Of a stretch of 64,000 nt of DNA, positions 48,907-61,870 are shown piece after piece. The position numbers were made by a program, and so were the translations under genes. Every line of letters begins with the position of its first letter. Within the stretch, counting starts at the first letter, position 1. The notes below the pieces were generated by a model, which saw only the letters and a list, made by a program, of their open reading frames with translations, searched no databases and was not told the DNA's origin. The stretch is from Paralvinella palmiformis (Eukaryota > Annelida > Polychaeta > Terebellida > Alvinellidae), in contig JAODUP010000012.1 in NCBI GenBank assembly GCA_025642065.1, positions 2,098,501-2,162,500 of the forward strand. Direction: 5' to 3'.

Positions 48907-49103
48907 AGGTCAAAAGCTTCCATGTCAAAAGCCCCCAGGTTAAAGGCCCTCACCTCTTATTTTAAAATAGGTAAAAAAAAACACTTTCAGTTTAATACCC
49001 TAAACCCTAACCCTATGTGTACTTTTTATATGCCACTATTAAAAATATTACTTATTATATATATGAGGGCTTTTGACCTAGGTGGCTTTTTACCGGAACC
49101 CTT
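48907..49103. mobile_element. Foldback element with telomere-like core
   Basis: Left AGGTCAAAAGC...AGGCCCTCA and right TGAGGGCTTTTGACCT...GGCTTTTTACCGG are inverted, with internal CAAAAGC iterations. The centre has CCCTAAACCCTAACCCTA, telomere-repeat-like. Immediately upstream of gene B. Confidence 0.6.
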
Positions 49104-49489
49104 GAATTATTGCATAGAATAATCCAGACTAACCTCTGCCGCCATCAGAACTAGCACAGTGTTAACTCAATATACACCGATTTGAACACAAATCTGGATC
49201 CCCGCTATCAGTTCATTGCTCACTGATCCGGATCGAATAAAAACACTCGGGTCTCGTGTTCTATTATCACCCGTCATGCCGCCTCCATCTGGTGAGTTCC
49301 GTTTAATAGATAGTAACTTCTCGAAATTATGCTAACTTATAAACAAACGTTCAATAAATGGTTCTTTTACGATAATTATTAAAGTTTTCCCAGGTTTTAT
49401 TGAGAGGGTGAAAATATAGAGATTTACCAAATGACTGTTGACAAATATGACCCACAGGTGAGGAGAATATTAATTAGATTCGAAAACAG

Positions 49490-49740
49490 GAACAAGGTGA
49501 CATACCCATAAATTGGCAAATGAAAGATCTCGTCTACTCTTACATAGCAAATTATTTGGACTCAGAAATGTCAATACTTGGAAGGGCTTCCCTGATCAGG
49601 TAGTTACAGCATCAAATATGAACACATTCAAGCATAGGCTAGATAAACTGGAGTCAAAGCATCCCATAATCTATGATATTGAAACATTAGGCACGATAAC
49701 CGGTACATTGTACTATGATCTGATACGAATGGCTGAAACA
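49490..49740 (+). pseudogene. 3' end of a non-LTR retrotransposon ORF2
   Basis: HKLANERSRLLLHSKLFGLR followed by VNTWKGFPDQVVTA and NTFKHRLDKL matches the typical C-terminal block of LINE reverse transcriptase ORFs (RVVNxWNxLPxxVV...FKxRLD). No upstream RT domain adjoins, so it is a 5'-truncated copy. Confidence 0.75.
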
Positions 49741-50015
49741 TAGCCTGAAATCAGTAGTGAGAAGAGGACTTATAAGCATACCTGTAAGTTACAGAAATAT
49801 TGCTGGAACGTGTCATAATTGCGAATTAGTTGAAGACACAGCATGACTGAAACAGATGCTGCCAACATCTTTATCCATTAACATTTGAACGGAGAGGTTC
49901 TCCATAGATCCAATATTTGTTGGAAGAAAATGAACTTAATAAAATACGATGTGCATGGCAGTTTATTTTTCGACTATAATTATAACGTACATTCATTTTG
50001 TTATCATGACATTTG

Positions 50016-50017
<2 letters not shown>

Positions 50018-50076
<59 letters not shown>
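50018..50076. repeat. (AT)n microsatellite
   Basis: Pure tract in the intergenic region. Confidence 0.95.
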
Positions 50077-50078
<2 letters not shown>

Positions 50079-50244
50079 TATTTGAAAATTCTTGTAATGA
50101 ACAATCTGTACAGAGGTGTACATGGCTTATTTTTCAGGGGAGAACTTCTGGTGTGAGTTTTCTCTACAGTCCCTTGTCATAGTTTCGTTATCTTTGATTC
50201 CTAGCAATTTATAGTAATTATCAATAATCCCTGCTTCGTTATTG

Positions 50245-50325
50245 AAACGTTGCTGTTTTACGCAGTTAAACCCAGTCGCTAGAAGTTTATGGTCAATCGC
50301 TCTACCAGTTAGGCCACGGAGAGGT
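50245..50325 (-). mobile_element. tRNA-like SINE head
   Basis: The minus strand reads CCGTGGCCTAACTGGTAGAGCG (box A-like) and GACTGGGTTTAACTGCG (box B-like). Similar to the head of the copy at 37.4 kb. A solitary fragment. Confidence 0.5.
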
Positions 50326-52219
50326 CGGCTTCATTCTAGTGAAAAGTGAGCCGGTAATAAAACAGAAAATTGTGTGTCTTTTTTTTGTTTAGGCCGTTTG
50401 TGCTATCTGTCATAATCGGTTTGTTTAGGAATATATCCGAAATTCGCGCCGTAATTTTTTTAGAGTCACAATCTGCTGTGACAGCTTCGACGTCCCTATT
50501 TTTCCGTAAATTTATATCCCGTGTATCGTTCGTTGATCAGAAATCGTTGAAACTGAGACAATGGATCGCGTGGAAACGTCGAGTGTAGATATTACTCTTT
50601 CAGTTGATCCGGACCATAGACTGTGTAGTCTGGATACAGTTGTCTCTCTCGTAGTCTGTCTTTAAAGAACAAGGATGTTCCGTCCGCTAAGTCTAGATTC
50701 GAATCCGATTATTATCTCTTATGTTTGCATGATATGTTTTTCGTGAGTTGAACATCGCTCATATCCCATCCGCAGATCTGAACGGAGCCGAGGCTAAGAT
50801 AAAAATCCCACCGACTCGCACCACAAAGAAGAGACGACGGAACGACTCTAAACTGTCAGATACCAAAATGTCAATCTATCAATGTTTCATACAATGGAGA
50901 GGCTGATAACACTCTTATTGATAAGTCTGTTGTTGTTTTTTTGTGGAAAAGAAGATGAAGTGCACAAATATGAATTTATTATAGTTAAGAGGTGCGACGA
51001 GTATTTGGCGTTGAACTCTCTAGTTTTCGATTGATGACACATGTTGTTCAAAATTGCAAAGTTTCCACATAAATTCACATTTACATAATGACATATAGAT
51101 GGAAAGACAAGAGTAATTTTCAAAAAATAACTCTTAAAGTCCGGATGAATTAAATGGTTGAGAACGTGCTTCTCTCTACCCAACAAACACATACATTTAT
51201 AAAACATTGCATATAAGTAATGCAAATAACATTTTCAACAAAACATTTTAAAATACATTACAAATGTGATCATGGAAAGTTTCAGACCACAAAATTAAAT
51301 ATATTTAAAACGTTTGAATAATATTTAGAAATAATGTTTCCAAATAATATTATTTGGATGTTATCAAAACGCCATTGGGTATATGGCCTGTTCAGTAGAT
51401 CTACCAAGTATTATTAAATATTCTTGGAAATGTGATGTTTCTGCAGCCATAACATCGTGAATATTCTTTTGTGTGTATTTGCCTTCTCGGCCGTCCGGGC
51501 ATTTGTGCCTGAATTATATTCTATGATTTCTAATGAATGCTATTGCCGCCCCTTCCTCCTAATTAATCCATCAGATAACTCAAATTCTAATGTTAAGGGG
51601 CCTATATGCAAGCTCACATGGAGTTTTGTAGACATGTATGCAGGTGTGAATTCATCATTAATGATATAATTGTAAAATATGTCCATATAGCTATCTTGTA
51701 CATTCAGATACAAATTGGATAATTCTGCATTGATGTGATATATAATTCACATAGTGTAGTGAGGGAAGTCGATGATAAAACGAAGTCCTATTTTGCCTCG
51801 GCCTACCCTATTGTACCATTGGTCATTGATTGTATTGGTCACTGATCAGGGCAGGGAGTGGGTAGTAGACTAGTTGTGCTCTTTTGGGCAATTAGATATT
51901 GATTAAAAAGCACTGTATATTTGGCGAAATAAAACAAAATGTGTGTGTTTCCTGAATTTAAAAATATGGTAGATAGGTAGGGAAAATATTTTATCAAATA
52001 TTTTACTACTGAAAATCTAGAGTATGCACCTAAACTAAATATTTTCTTTTATTTCCAGTTTAAAGCAGAGTGCTATTGTCAGATGTTAGCATTGTTTTAA
52101 ATCACACCCCATCCATTTTTAGGTTCACCGGTCCAAGGCTTTATCTATGGCATTTGTTTTCGTATAAATATTCAATTAATATTGTATGCGGTGTATAAAT
52201 AAAAGAATTTGCATTATTC

Positions 52220-52588
52220 TTGTATATTATCAAAATTTTATATTTGGAAGATTGCCACATCCTTGTATGCATATACCCGCTACATAAAATTAAATGGACT
52301 TCTATTACAGAAGCAGTAAAAAGGTGTACACACATATCAAACGAGAGCGATGTGATGACAAAGATTGCAGATGTGCTAAGGAATGCGTCAAATCAACCTG
52401 CTGGTTCCAACTACAAAAGTCATTATTCCAATATCAGAGATTGCAAAAGATGTCAGACTAAGGCCAAAATATTGTACAATTTCAGCAGGGTTCCTAAAAT
52501 AGTTGAACTATGTTCAAATGTATGGTTTATTGGCGCAATGTCCTGTAAACATAATAACAATGAAATCACTGTAAAATGGACAGTTTAA
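52220..52588 (+). other. Unrecognised 122-codon open frame
   Basis: Contains several Cys/His residues (KRCTH, RDCKRCQTK). I do not recognise the family and see no clear splice sites. Could be a transposon fragment or chance. Confidence 0.2.
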
Positions 52589-52689
52589 CAATAGTATTGT
52601 CTAAACCTACATGTATAGTGATGGAACTGATAGTACAAAATTAAGAAAAATTCATGAAATGAAATGATAATTAATACGGATTTAAATCA

Positions 52690-52692
<3 letters not shown>

Positions 52693-52741
<49 letters not shown>
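52693..52741. repeat. (AT)n microsatellite
   Basis: Dinucleotide tract. Confidence 0.95.
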
Positions 52742-52743
<2 letters not shown>

Positions 52744-53586
52744 GTTTATTGATTGCAGGTGTGAGCAGCAAATACATATGATCCAGAAGCTAGTGCATCA
52801 AATAGAATAGTCTCTAGTTATGATTCTAATTAAATATGGAATAAATTGTCAAATATTTAATACATATTTTTTAAATGTTATGATGTTGCTTTTTAAACAT
52901 TATAACAACCTTCTAAAAACGTTATAATGTTGTTTTTTAAATATTGTGATGACGTTATTTATAATGTTGTTATTAAATTAGAAAACCCTACACTTTCACA
53001 TAAAAAAAAAACAATAGCATAAACATTATATTAACATTTACTAAACATTTACATAATGTTTAAAAAAAATGTTTGCGTTTGCAGTGACTGAGGGAAAAAA
53101 CAAGCCAGCTTAGATAAATATAGATTTATTAATATAGATTAAGTATTTATTGTACAGTGAAATATATTCTTAATTGGCATGATAGAAAACATTTAATTGC
53201 CGAGGTAGTCAAGATAAAATCCAAAAGAAGTTAGTATCAACATTACACACTAACTAAGACTCTATTAGAAATGATGATGCTATATAGGAAGTTGAATTTG
53301 ACTAAAAAGCTACTTCTACATTCGTAGACAATATCAACGGCATTAAGATTAGTAATTAGTTAAAACTGATAATGCGCCTAAAGCTAGCATGACAAACCTA
53401 TTTACTAACAAAACATGGATCAATTGATTTCCATTAAGACTTAATGGAAGCAAAAACGGTTAATTAAGATATTAATCACAATGAATAGTCGAACGAGATG
53501 AAAAATACATCGGGTACAGTGTTATTATTCTACATTCACAGTGCGGGCTTCTAAATTATTTCGGCATATATCATTCCACACTTAAA

Positions 53587-53592
53587 TTTAAT
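53587..53592 (-). terminator. Possible polyadenylation signal of gene A
   Basis: ATTAAA variant on the minus strand about 330 nt after the stop. Perfect AATAAA matches occur further on, near 53.13-53.15 kb. The choice is uncertain. Confidence 0.3.
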
Positions 53593-53922
53593 TAACTAAC
53601 ACGATTCAATGGTACGTTGGCGTACGTACGTGCGTTGCTATGAATCAGTTACACAAAGCAAGAAATATCAGCCGATTTTCATGATCGAGTACAAACATCA
53701 AAGAACTGCGAATAGATACAAAGGGCATGATTCCGACACGATCAATACTGAAATCGTGCCTTCGAGCCAAGCCCATCTTTCTAATGGCGAAAGCATTAAT
53801 GTTTCGGTCAGATTGGGAAATATCGAATTGACAGTCGCCATTCCTGCCCGGACTCGTGCCCGGACTCGTGGTTTTGGCGGCGGGCGCTTTGTCAACACTA
53901 TAAATAGTCGATATTTTTCTCA

Positions 53923-54512
53923 TTAAAGGGGACAAACGATGTTTGTGACCTTCCTAGCGGTGATGGCTAACTGGTCAAAGTTGAGAGCCGTAAAATAGTA
54001 CGATTGGTCCGATATCAGACCTCTGATTTCTTCTTCGTTTATGTCCTTCGTCACTCCGACGCCGAGGATGTCGACGGAACGATTTCGAATCCTGGTGGCT
54101 GTCGGCTGCAGCAGCTTCTTGTCATAGGTGGCCACACCGTCGGTGATGAGAATGATCAAGTCCTTGGCCTGTTGACGATTTCCGCCATTCCCGCTGCCGA
54201 GCAAACGTTGTTCGGCGACGAGAAATCCCCCGGTCGTGTTTGTGTTTGATCCCAAGTACGGAATGGATAGGACAGCTTCTGCTATCCTGTTGTATTGGTC
54301 GCCGTATCTGTTGAAGTCGAACTGGAGCTCGCCGCGATCCGAAAATGTTACGACGGCGAATCGCGGATCGGCGTTATCGGTGCCGGCTATCGTGTTGACT
54401 ACTTGCTGCAGAAACTGGAGGATCTGATCCCAGTTGTCCACGTTACCCTCGACATTCTTGTCTCGAATGCTACCCGAGCTATCGACAACGAATATTATAT
54501 CGGAGTCGCAAA
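53923..54512 (-). CDS. Gene A terminal exon (VWA 6)
   Basis: 590 nt, acceptor CTTTTGCAG|TT, phase 1. CDSDIIFVVDSSGSIRDKN, GSNTNTTGG, ILITDGVA; ends NIVCPL-stop. Same length as the gene B terminal exon and closely alike, including SSGSIRD and (M/L)GVGVT. Confidence 0.92.
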
Positions 54513-56652
54513 CTGCAAAAGATTAGAAACGATGCTTAGCCGTAACGGCGAAAACTTACAAATTTCAATGGCAAACACATTCGAGCGGCTACTTACAGGA
54601 CGGAATCGGAGCAGGAGTTGGCGCGGGAGTCGGCGCGGGAGTCGGTGCTGGTGTCGGCGCCGGAGTCGGCACCGTCTCCGCGCATGCTTCTTCAAGGATT
54701 CTGCTCGTCTGGTCTAAGAGTTCATCGAACCGCGCCACCTGGAAGACGTATCTGTCTCCGCTGGCTATTTCTTTCAGTGTGTCGATGTTCACTTTGTCGG
54801 TGACGCCAATAGCAGCGACCAGAGCGGGGAAATCGCGCAGATTACGAGCGGCGATCGGTAGTCGATCCACATCTATGGTCGGGTGGCCATCTGTCAGCAC
54901 GATGACAACATCCCGTATCCAAGCTCGATTGCCCTGTGACATTAGTACTTCATCCCGGACTTTGTCTAAGCCAAGTGCCGTATTCGTGTCCCCGCCTTGG
55001 TAATATTTCGCGATGGTGTTACTGATGGCATTCTTGTAGTCTTCCGCCGTACGGTAGTTGTTTTCGAGGTTGAAGAACACGTTGGCATAGTTGCTGAAAT
55101 CGACGACGGCAGCTCTCACTTGGCTGACATCAATTCGGTCGAAGATTCCCTTCAGGAAGTTCATCATTTCGTTCCAGTTGTTCGCGTTCTGATCTTTAAT
55201 ACTGCCGGAGCTGTCCACCAGTAGAACCATATCAACGGGACAACCTGTCAGAAAGTAACAGATGTGCTGATAGTCAATGTATCACGTATACAAATGAACT
55301 GGGGAGCTACGGCTTCGGTTGATATATAATTAGATATTGTTAGAACAATTTGAAGCGTTGATATTAGATATTAAAACGTGATTATCGTTATGGATTAAAT
55401 GCATTGTTATTCGTTAAAGAAACATAGAGTTTATTTAAATTCCAAATCCTATTCATTCGTCACAATGCCACTTACTTTGACGGTGCGATGCTAGAAGACA
55501 AGCAAGCCTCGTCGAAAGAGCGTATTTGTACGCCTAGCTATACACATACCTGGTTTAGTCAATTGATTTTGGCTTGATCGTGACGAGAGGCCTGCAGACT
55601 ATTGCATACCTGCACGTTTGCCTGCATCGACCTTGGTACAGTTTGAAGTCGTGCCACATTGGTCCGACTTTAGAAGGTATTTACTTTTATACGACAAAGA
55701 ACCCTTGCCCGTTTCGGGTGTAGAATTGAGCCCACTATATCCTGCAGCATGTCTTCCGATTCCACTAAAAGGAGGTGCCACCAAATAAACACTTATTATG
55801 GATGTTTTGTTACATCATACTCGCTTATTCAACAACGGCCAACGTTTTCACCGTCACCGAGTGACACACAGTTACATCTTACTTCGTCTCAGCACTGGTC
55901 ACGTATGTGACACACAATCTAGGAGCCAGTGCATTGGGCAAGGAGACGATCAGACAGAATATCGTTACAGAAGGATGCAAAACTCACCCGACACAGGTAA
56001 CGCTGGGATTCGAGCAAACTTATGGAGGTCTGTAACACATTAGGATACCGACCACGCTCCCTTCCTGATTTAAGTAATATAATACACATCTTACCAAAGT
56101 CCGTACAAAAAATAGTGTTTGAGCCATACCGTTGACTCCCAGATTTTATAATTTAAACGTTGAAAAGAATCAAAAGCAATTTTTCCAAACTTACCCGATT
56201 CAGCGCGAACATGAAATAGAAGACAGTTAAAAGAAAGTGGAAAAAACTGTGTCTGTTAGAGGACTGAACGTTTCTTTGCGCTTATATCTTAATTTGGTAC
56301 TCCGTTTTAGCTCATTCAATCAAAACGCTGCTTGTTAATAGTGAGTGTTTCGATGTAGGAAAGTTATTGTTTGGAACAAGATGCAAGCAGTATAGAATAA
56401 CTACAGGAAGTAAAGTTATTATTTTATTAAAAATTACAAAAGTCTATTTACAGTATTCAGTATAATCTACCTAGTCATATGTTATATTTTGTCTTACATG
56501 TCTGATTCACGCACTTGGCCAAAATGTACAGAAATACTATTAATTTGCTAAATTCCTAAGTACAATGAATGTAAGAATTGTTACCTGAAGAAAACTATAA
56601 GAAGATAAACGAAGCAAATGACGCAAACAGACGTATAACTTAATCGTTCAAA

Positions 56653-56701
<49 letters not shown>

Positions 56702-58279
56702 TCGTTTGCACATATATTTGAACATAGCTAGCGAGTACAGTGCGTCTGTTGACAGTCATGTAGTCATATTGTAACTATGAAATGTAACAACCAGAAATAT
56801 ATAAATATGAACAATTTACACCAAATGTATCACAGGTGACGATCCAGACATTTGCGATAAACTGATAGATCTATTTCCAGATTGTAACCGAGTAAACAGT
56901 GCTTCTTTATTTGACATATTCAATCAGCCCACTAACTCTATATTTACGTGCACAACTCGAGGTAGTTGAACAATTACCACAGCACGTTCAGTTGAGTGCA
57001 CGTCAATGCCTGCTGACTTAACCCTGGCCCAAGGAATGCCATTTAGGATTCAATTATTACCTGTATTAGTAGTCTAAACGTGCGTTACAATTATCGACCC
57101 ATATGCTACAAAATACATGCGAAATATACGACTTAATGTTTCATACTGAGTGGTGGTGGCGGTGATGGTGTGGCTGTGTGGGAGATTTATACACATAAAT
57201 TTAGAAATACACATTTCACCTCAGTAACTCGATGCACACACCAGAACAGGGTGGCATGAACTATCATTCATCAGAGGGACGATAGAATGAACGGAAACGT
57301 CTAGGTTCGGTTTGATGACGATTCGTCTAAGGCGAGAAAAAGAACCCAGAGAGGATCGATTTGAAACAAATTATTGGAACGTTAAACGGCAACTTAGCGC
57401 TGTCCACTAGAAGGAACGGTACACGATTTCGATAGGATATTGTTTACTTCAGCTTCTAAGCCGCTGAAATTCTCCACCCTATAGACCAACTTGCGGCCAT
57501 TCTCGTCCGAAGCGGCTTGCTCCAGTTTGCTTTGTACGACGTCGTGGGTGACCCCGACTGCAATGACCTTCATATGCGGAAGCGCTTTTATAACCCTGGT
57601 CTCCTGCTCGTACAAGTTCGTCTCGACAGTTACGTTGCCGTCGGTTATCAGCAGAATGACGTCGTTCACGTCGAGCCGATTGCCCTGGCTAGAATCCTGG
57701 AAGAACGACTTTCTCGCCAGTCGCAATGCCCCGGTGGTGTTCGTCGAGCCGCCGTCGTACGTCATCTTGTCTATGGCGTCGTAGTATTGCTGTTTCGATT
57801 GGAAGCCGTTGTCGAAGCCAAACTGGATGAATGCCGATGTTCCGAACGATATGGCGGAGAATCTGACCTCGCTAATGTCTAGAATTTTAACCACTGACTT
57901 GATAAAATCTTTTACGGTGTCCCAATTGCCAGCACCTTTGTCTTTTATGCTACCAGACGAATCCACCACAAACGCAAAGTCCAAGGCACATCCTGTTCAG
58001 GAAAGCAATGCTATATGGTTATTAGAGAGATAGATAGATAAATAGATAGATAGAAAGATAAAGAGAGAGAGAGAGAGAGAGAGAGAGTGAGAGAGAGTGA
58101 GAGAGAGAGAGAGAGTGAGAGAGAGAGAGAATGAGAGAGGAGCGAATATGCAAAGCGTCAATTGATGAGACATAGAGAGATGTATATGCTATGCTATGAG
58201 AATAATACGGGAAGTCGAATGAGACATGCTTATGAAAGAAAATGAGACATGCATACATTACAGTTCCCCCCATCGTCTA

Positions 58280-58330
<51 letters not shown>

Positions 58331-58794
58331 CGTAAAAGCTATTATTTAATAGTTTACATAAAGCAGACTCAAATATGGGGATAGGCTTGGCATTTCGGGA
58401 ATCAGAGAAGAAAGAGATGGAAGGCATTTTAGCAGATAATGCTGCTGCTGATGATTGACGCATGACTCACTATATTAAAATGGTATTCCTAGAATCTAGA
58501 AGAACATATTTGCATAAATAATCCCTATCTTAAATCAATTTAAATCGAGATAAATGATGTTTAAAATTATTTATATGGCATTTGATTTTAATTTTGATTC
58601 CATATGAACGAAAGTGAGCTGTCAGATTCAATGGGCTATCAGATTAAAGACTCGAATAAGAAACTTTCGTCTGCATATCTCATTTGAGACATTGCATTTT
58701 CAAAACTCGTTCTGCTATTTGTTATTACTGCGATAGCTGAAACCGTGGTTACATACTCTGTCGCATTTTTACCAACATTTGTAAATCATACATG

Positions 58795-58862
<68 letters not shown>

Positions 58863-59065
58863 ATGTTTGAGTTTCATAATCTTGGTAAAGAAACATCAAA
58901 GTTAAATCCCTATATTTAAGGACTAGGGGACCACATATAGCCACATACATTGGAGTCCTTTCATTTATAAAGCTGCCATTATTGTTCAACTAACAGTAGG
59001 AAGTCATAACAGGGTGCTTAATGCCTGACGGTAGATGCTATATCAAAACTGGCACATATACATAC

Positions 59066-59133
<68 letters not shown>

Positions 59134-61785
59134 CATATTTCTATAGAAGTTGCTTTCATGAACGACCATAATGAATAATATATTATTCATAATATACATA
59201 ACTGGACGATTATTATTAGCATGAAAATGCAGATTAGAAGACCATATATTCAATGTTTTCAGTAACTTTATAAAGAGAGGCAGCAGGATGGGTATATCTT
59301 AAACAAATATTCAGCGCTGTATTATCGTGTTCAACTGACTTCACCTACATAAAAGTATAATCAATCGAAGATACGCGCTTTTAGTTCACATATTTATGAA
59401 TTGCATCAAGGCGAAATACAGCTAATGATATTAGGCCAAATCCGAATATTGAATGGAATGACCTTTACAACATCTATTGAAAAAATGACAATCTGTTCAT
59501 TTCAATAAGTTGACTCTGGCTTCCATTAAAAAGCACAGATATCTGAAATTGCCAAAAGGAACACCAGTGAGAGCTGGAATGTGGTTAAATGATTGGTTAG
59601 CTGATTTTCGCTTTTTGTCGGTTAAGAAAGAATGAATTATGCAGGGTGCATATTTTGTAAGTAACCCTCGACCTTTTACTGCTTCAACAGATTTATACCA
59701 AGCACAGAAATGACAGTATGAACAACGACACAAAATTGGTAAAAGGTCAAGCATTCACATGCCTGTTTTAAATACTCTTATACCCCCTTTCTAGAATAAT
59801 AACTTAGGTTTATGAGGATCTGCTTTCAGTCAAACTAATTCCATGTATCTCAATATTCTTGTTGACTAATTTGTTTTCCAGCAAGCCTGATCCTACCAGT
59901 GGGTATAATTGATGATAAATCAGCCAGGAGGTTTAGAGGTGAAGCACTCAATAGTTTGATTACGTATATTTATGACACGACACAGAGCAGCGTGTATTGT
60001 TTAGTATAGAAAGTTGAGTGAGTAACACGTATATTAATATATATATAGACGTATAGAAATGTTTTGTCAATACAATGCTATTTAATCATCATGTCGGTCA
60101 ATCTGAATATTTGCTGATGTTATTGTATGTTATTGTAACCCTGAAATCGTCAGATGCAATCGAAGCAGTTGGCATCTATAGGATTCTACAATTAAACGAG
60201 CTGTCAAGCACGTTGACTGCATTCTATGTAAATGGGACAATTAGAACAAGCAGACATGAACTGGCATACGATTCTTTGCTTATTTCGCGTGTTAAAAATC
60301 TTTGGGTGAACAAAATATCTGAATTGGACACGTCCTTAATGTAGGATGACCTGAACAGTTACGGAATGCAGTCGGAATTGATTACTACAGGCGAGCTAGG
60401 AACACGATCGCTGTTTACGTCAGTAATATTGGATGACAAAGGATAGATGATTACATTTAAAGCAACTACTTGTCAGTGGTTTGACCTACTTGGCGGTGCA
60501 GGCGTCGTTGGCACAGGCGTCGTTGGTATGATGCAAACGCTTCCAGCGATCTCGTCCAACCGACCCAGCAACTCGTTGAATTGAGTGACGGCGAAATATA
60601 AGTTGTCAGAGACGATGTTCTTCATCACCTGTGTGTCGACGTCACCAGCCACTCCGACGCCGATAATCTGAGTTCCGGACGGCAGGCCGTGGCTCTTTAC
60701 CCTCCGAACTTCGTCGTAGAGTTGCGACTGCGGGTTAAATTCGACCGTCGGACGCCCGTCGGTCATCAGCAGGATCGCATTTCGTGCTTCAGGTCGGTCG
60801 CCCCGGCTCTGGACGAAGACCAGCTCCCTGGCTGTACGCATGGCTCCCGTCGTGTTCGTATCGCCATAGTCATAGAACGTTGTATTAATGGCGGCCTGGT
60901 ACTCTTTGACCGTGTGGTATTGATCGAAATAGAAAGTGACCCTCGATATAGAGCCGAAAGTTATTTCGGCCAGCCGTATGTTTGTCAAGTCGATTCGTTC
61001 GACTAGCTGCCTAAGAAACTCCAGCACATCATCCCAGTTTTTAGGGTCTTTTTCTTTTATGCTACCCGACGAATCAACAAGAAGTGCCAAATCTAGGGGG
61101 CATTCTGTCGGGGGGTGGGGTGGGGGCGGGGATAAAAATGTAACGCGCTCATTACTCGAAGTAGCAAGCTAGAGCTACTCACCTAAACAACACCTTATCC
61201 GCCATATCTATCTATTTATCTATCTATATATAACCGCCGCAAACCAACTCAAAAGAAAACCCAACAACCCATCTTCAGCAAGTACACTGCCAAACAAACA
61301 CCAAAACATAATTGGTTATTAACACCTACGCCAAAAAACAACACACATATTCCATATTCCGGTATTACACCACATTGCTCTACACGTCCAAACCCGTACA
61401 CCACAAGCCTAAGACGAATTGCAGTCCTGTCACCGATATTGACGAATTAACCTAAATTCTTACAGGAAGTGAGTATTTTCATGTCCCTCGCGGTTTTTCG
61501 ATGATTTTCGTGTCTATGGAAGAAGCGTCAGATGTTTATATGTGAATGGTTTAACAGATTATTTAGCCTTATCTAACAGGAGATGTTTTATTTCGAACTA
61601 TGATTTCACACAATCCTTATTCATAGCCCAAGAAGAATGTGCGATGTTGCCGATTGCTCATGACGCCGTGTCTTCGTCATCTCTATCGTCATTATATCCC
61701 TATACGTAAGTGCGTCCTTTGAATAGGCAAGAGTTGTCAGATGATGTTAGTACTGAAAGCTAACTAAATTTGTTAATTCCCTGCC

Positions 61786-61818
<33 letters not shown>

Positions 61819-61822
61819 AGTG

Positions 61823-61870
<48 letters not shown>

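Larger units (their letters stand above)
48738..53922. other. Intergenic region between gene A and gene B
   Basis: 5.2 kb separating the gene A stop from the gene B start codon on the same strand. Contains the gene A 3' UTR, the gene B promoter, an inverted-repeat element (48907-49103), a LINE 3' fragment (49490-49740), a SINE head (50245-50325) and (AT)n tracts. The 122-codon frame at 52220-52588 is not recognised. Confidence 0.6.

Noticed and set aside
49002..49018. Telomeric repeat as a sign of a chromosome end
   Set aside because: Only about three imperfect units inside a small inverted-repeat element with genes on both sides.
53609..53926. 105-codon plus-strand frame after the gene A stop
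   Set aside because: Lies over the gene A 3' UTR and stop codon; no motif. Its Arg/Thr-rich part is a short imperfect repeat.
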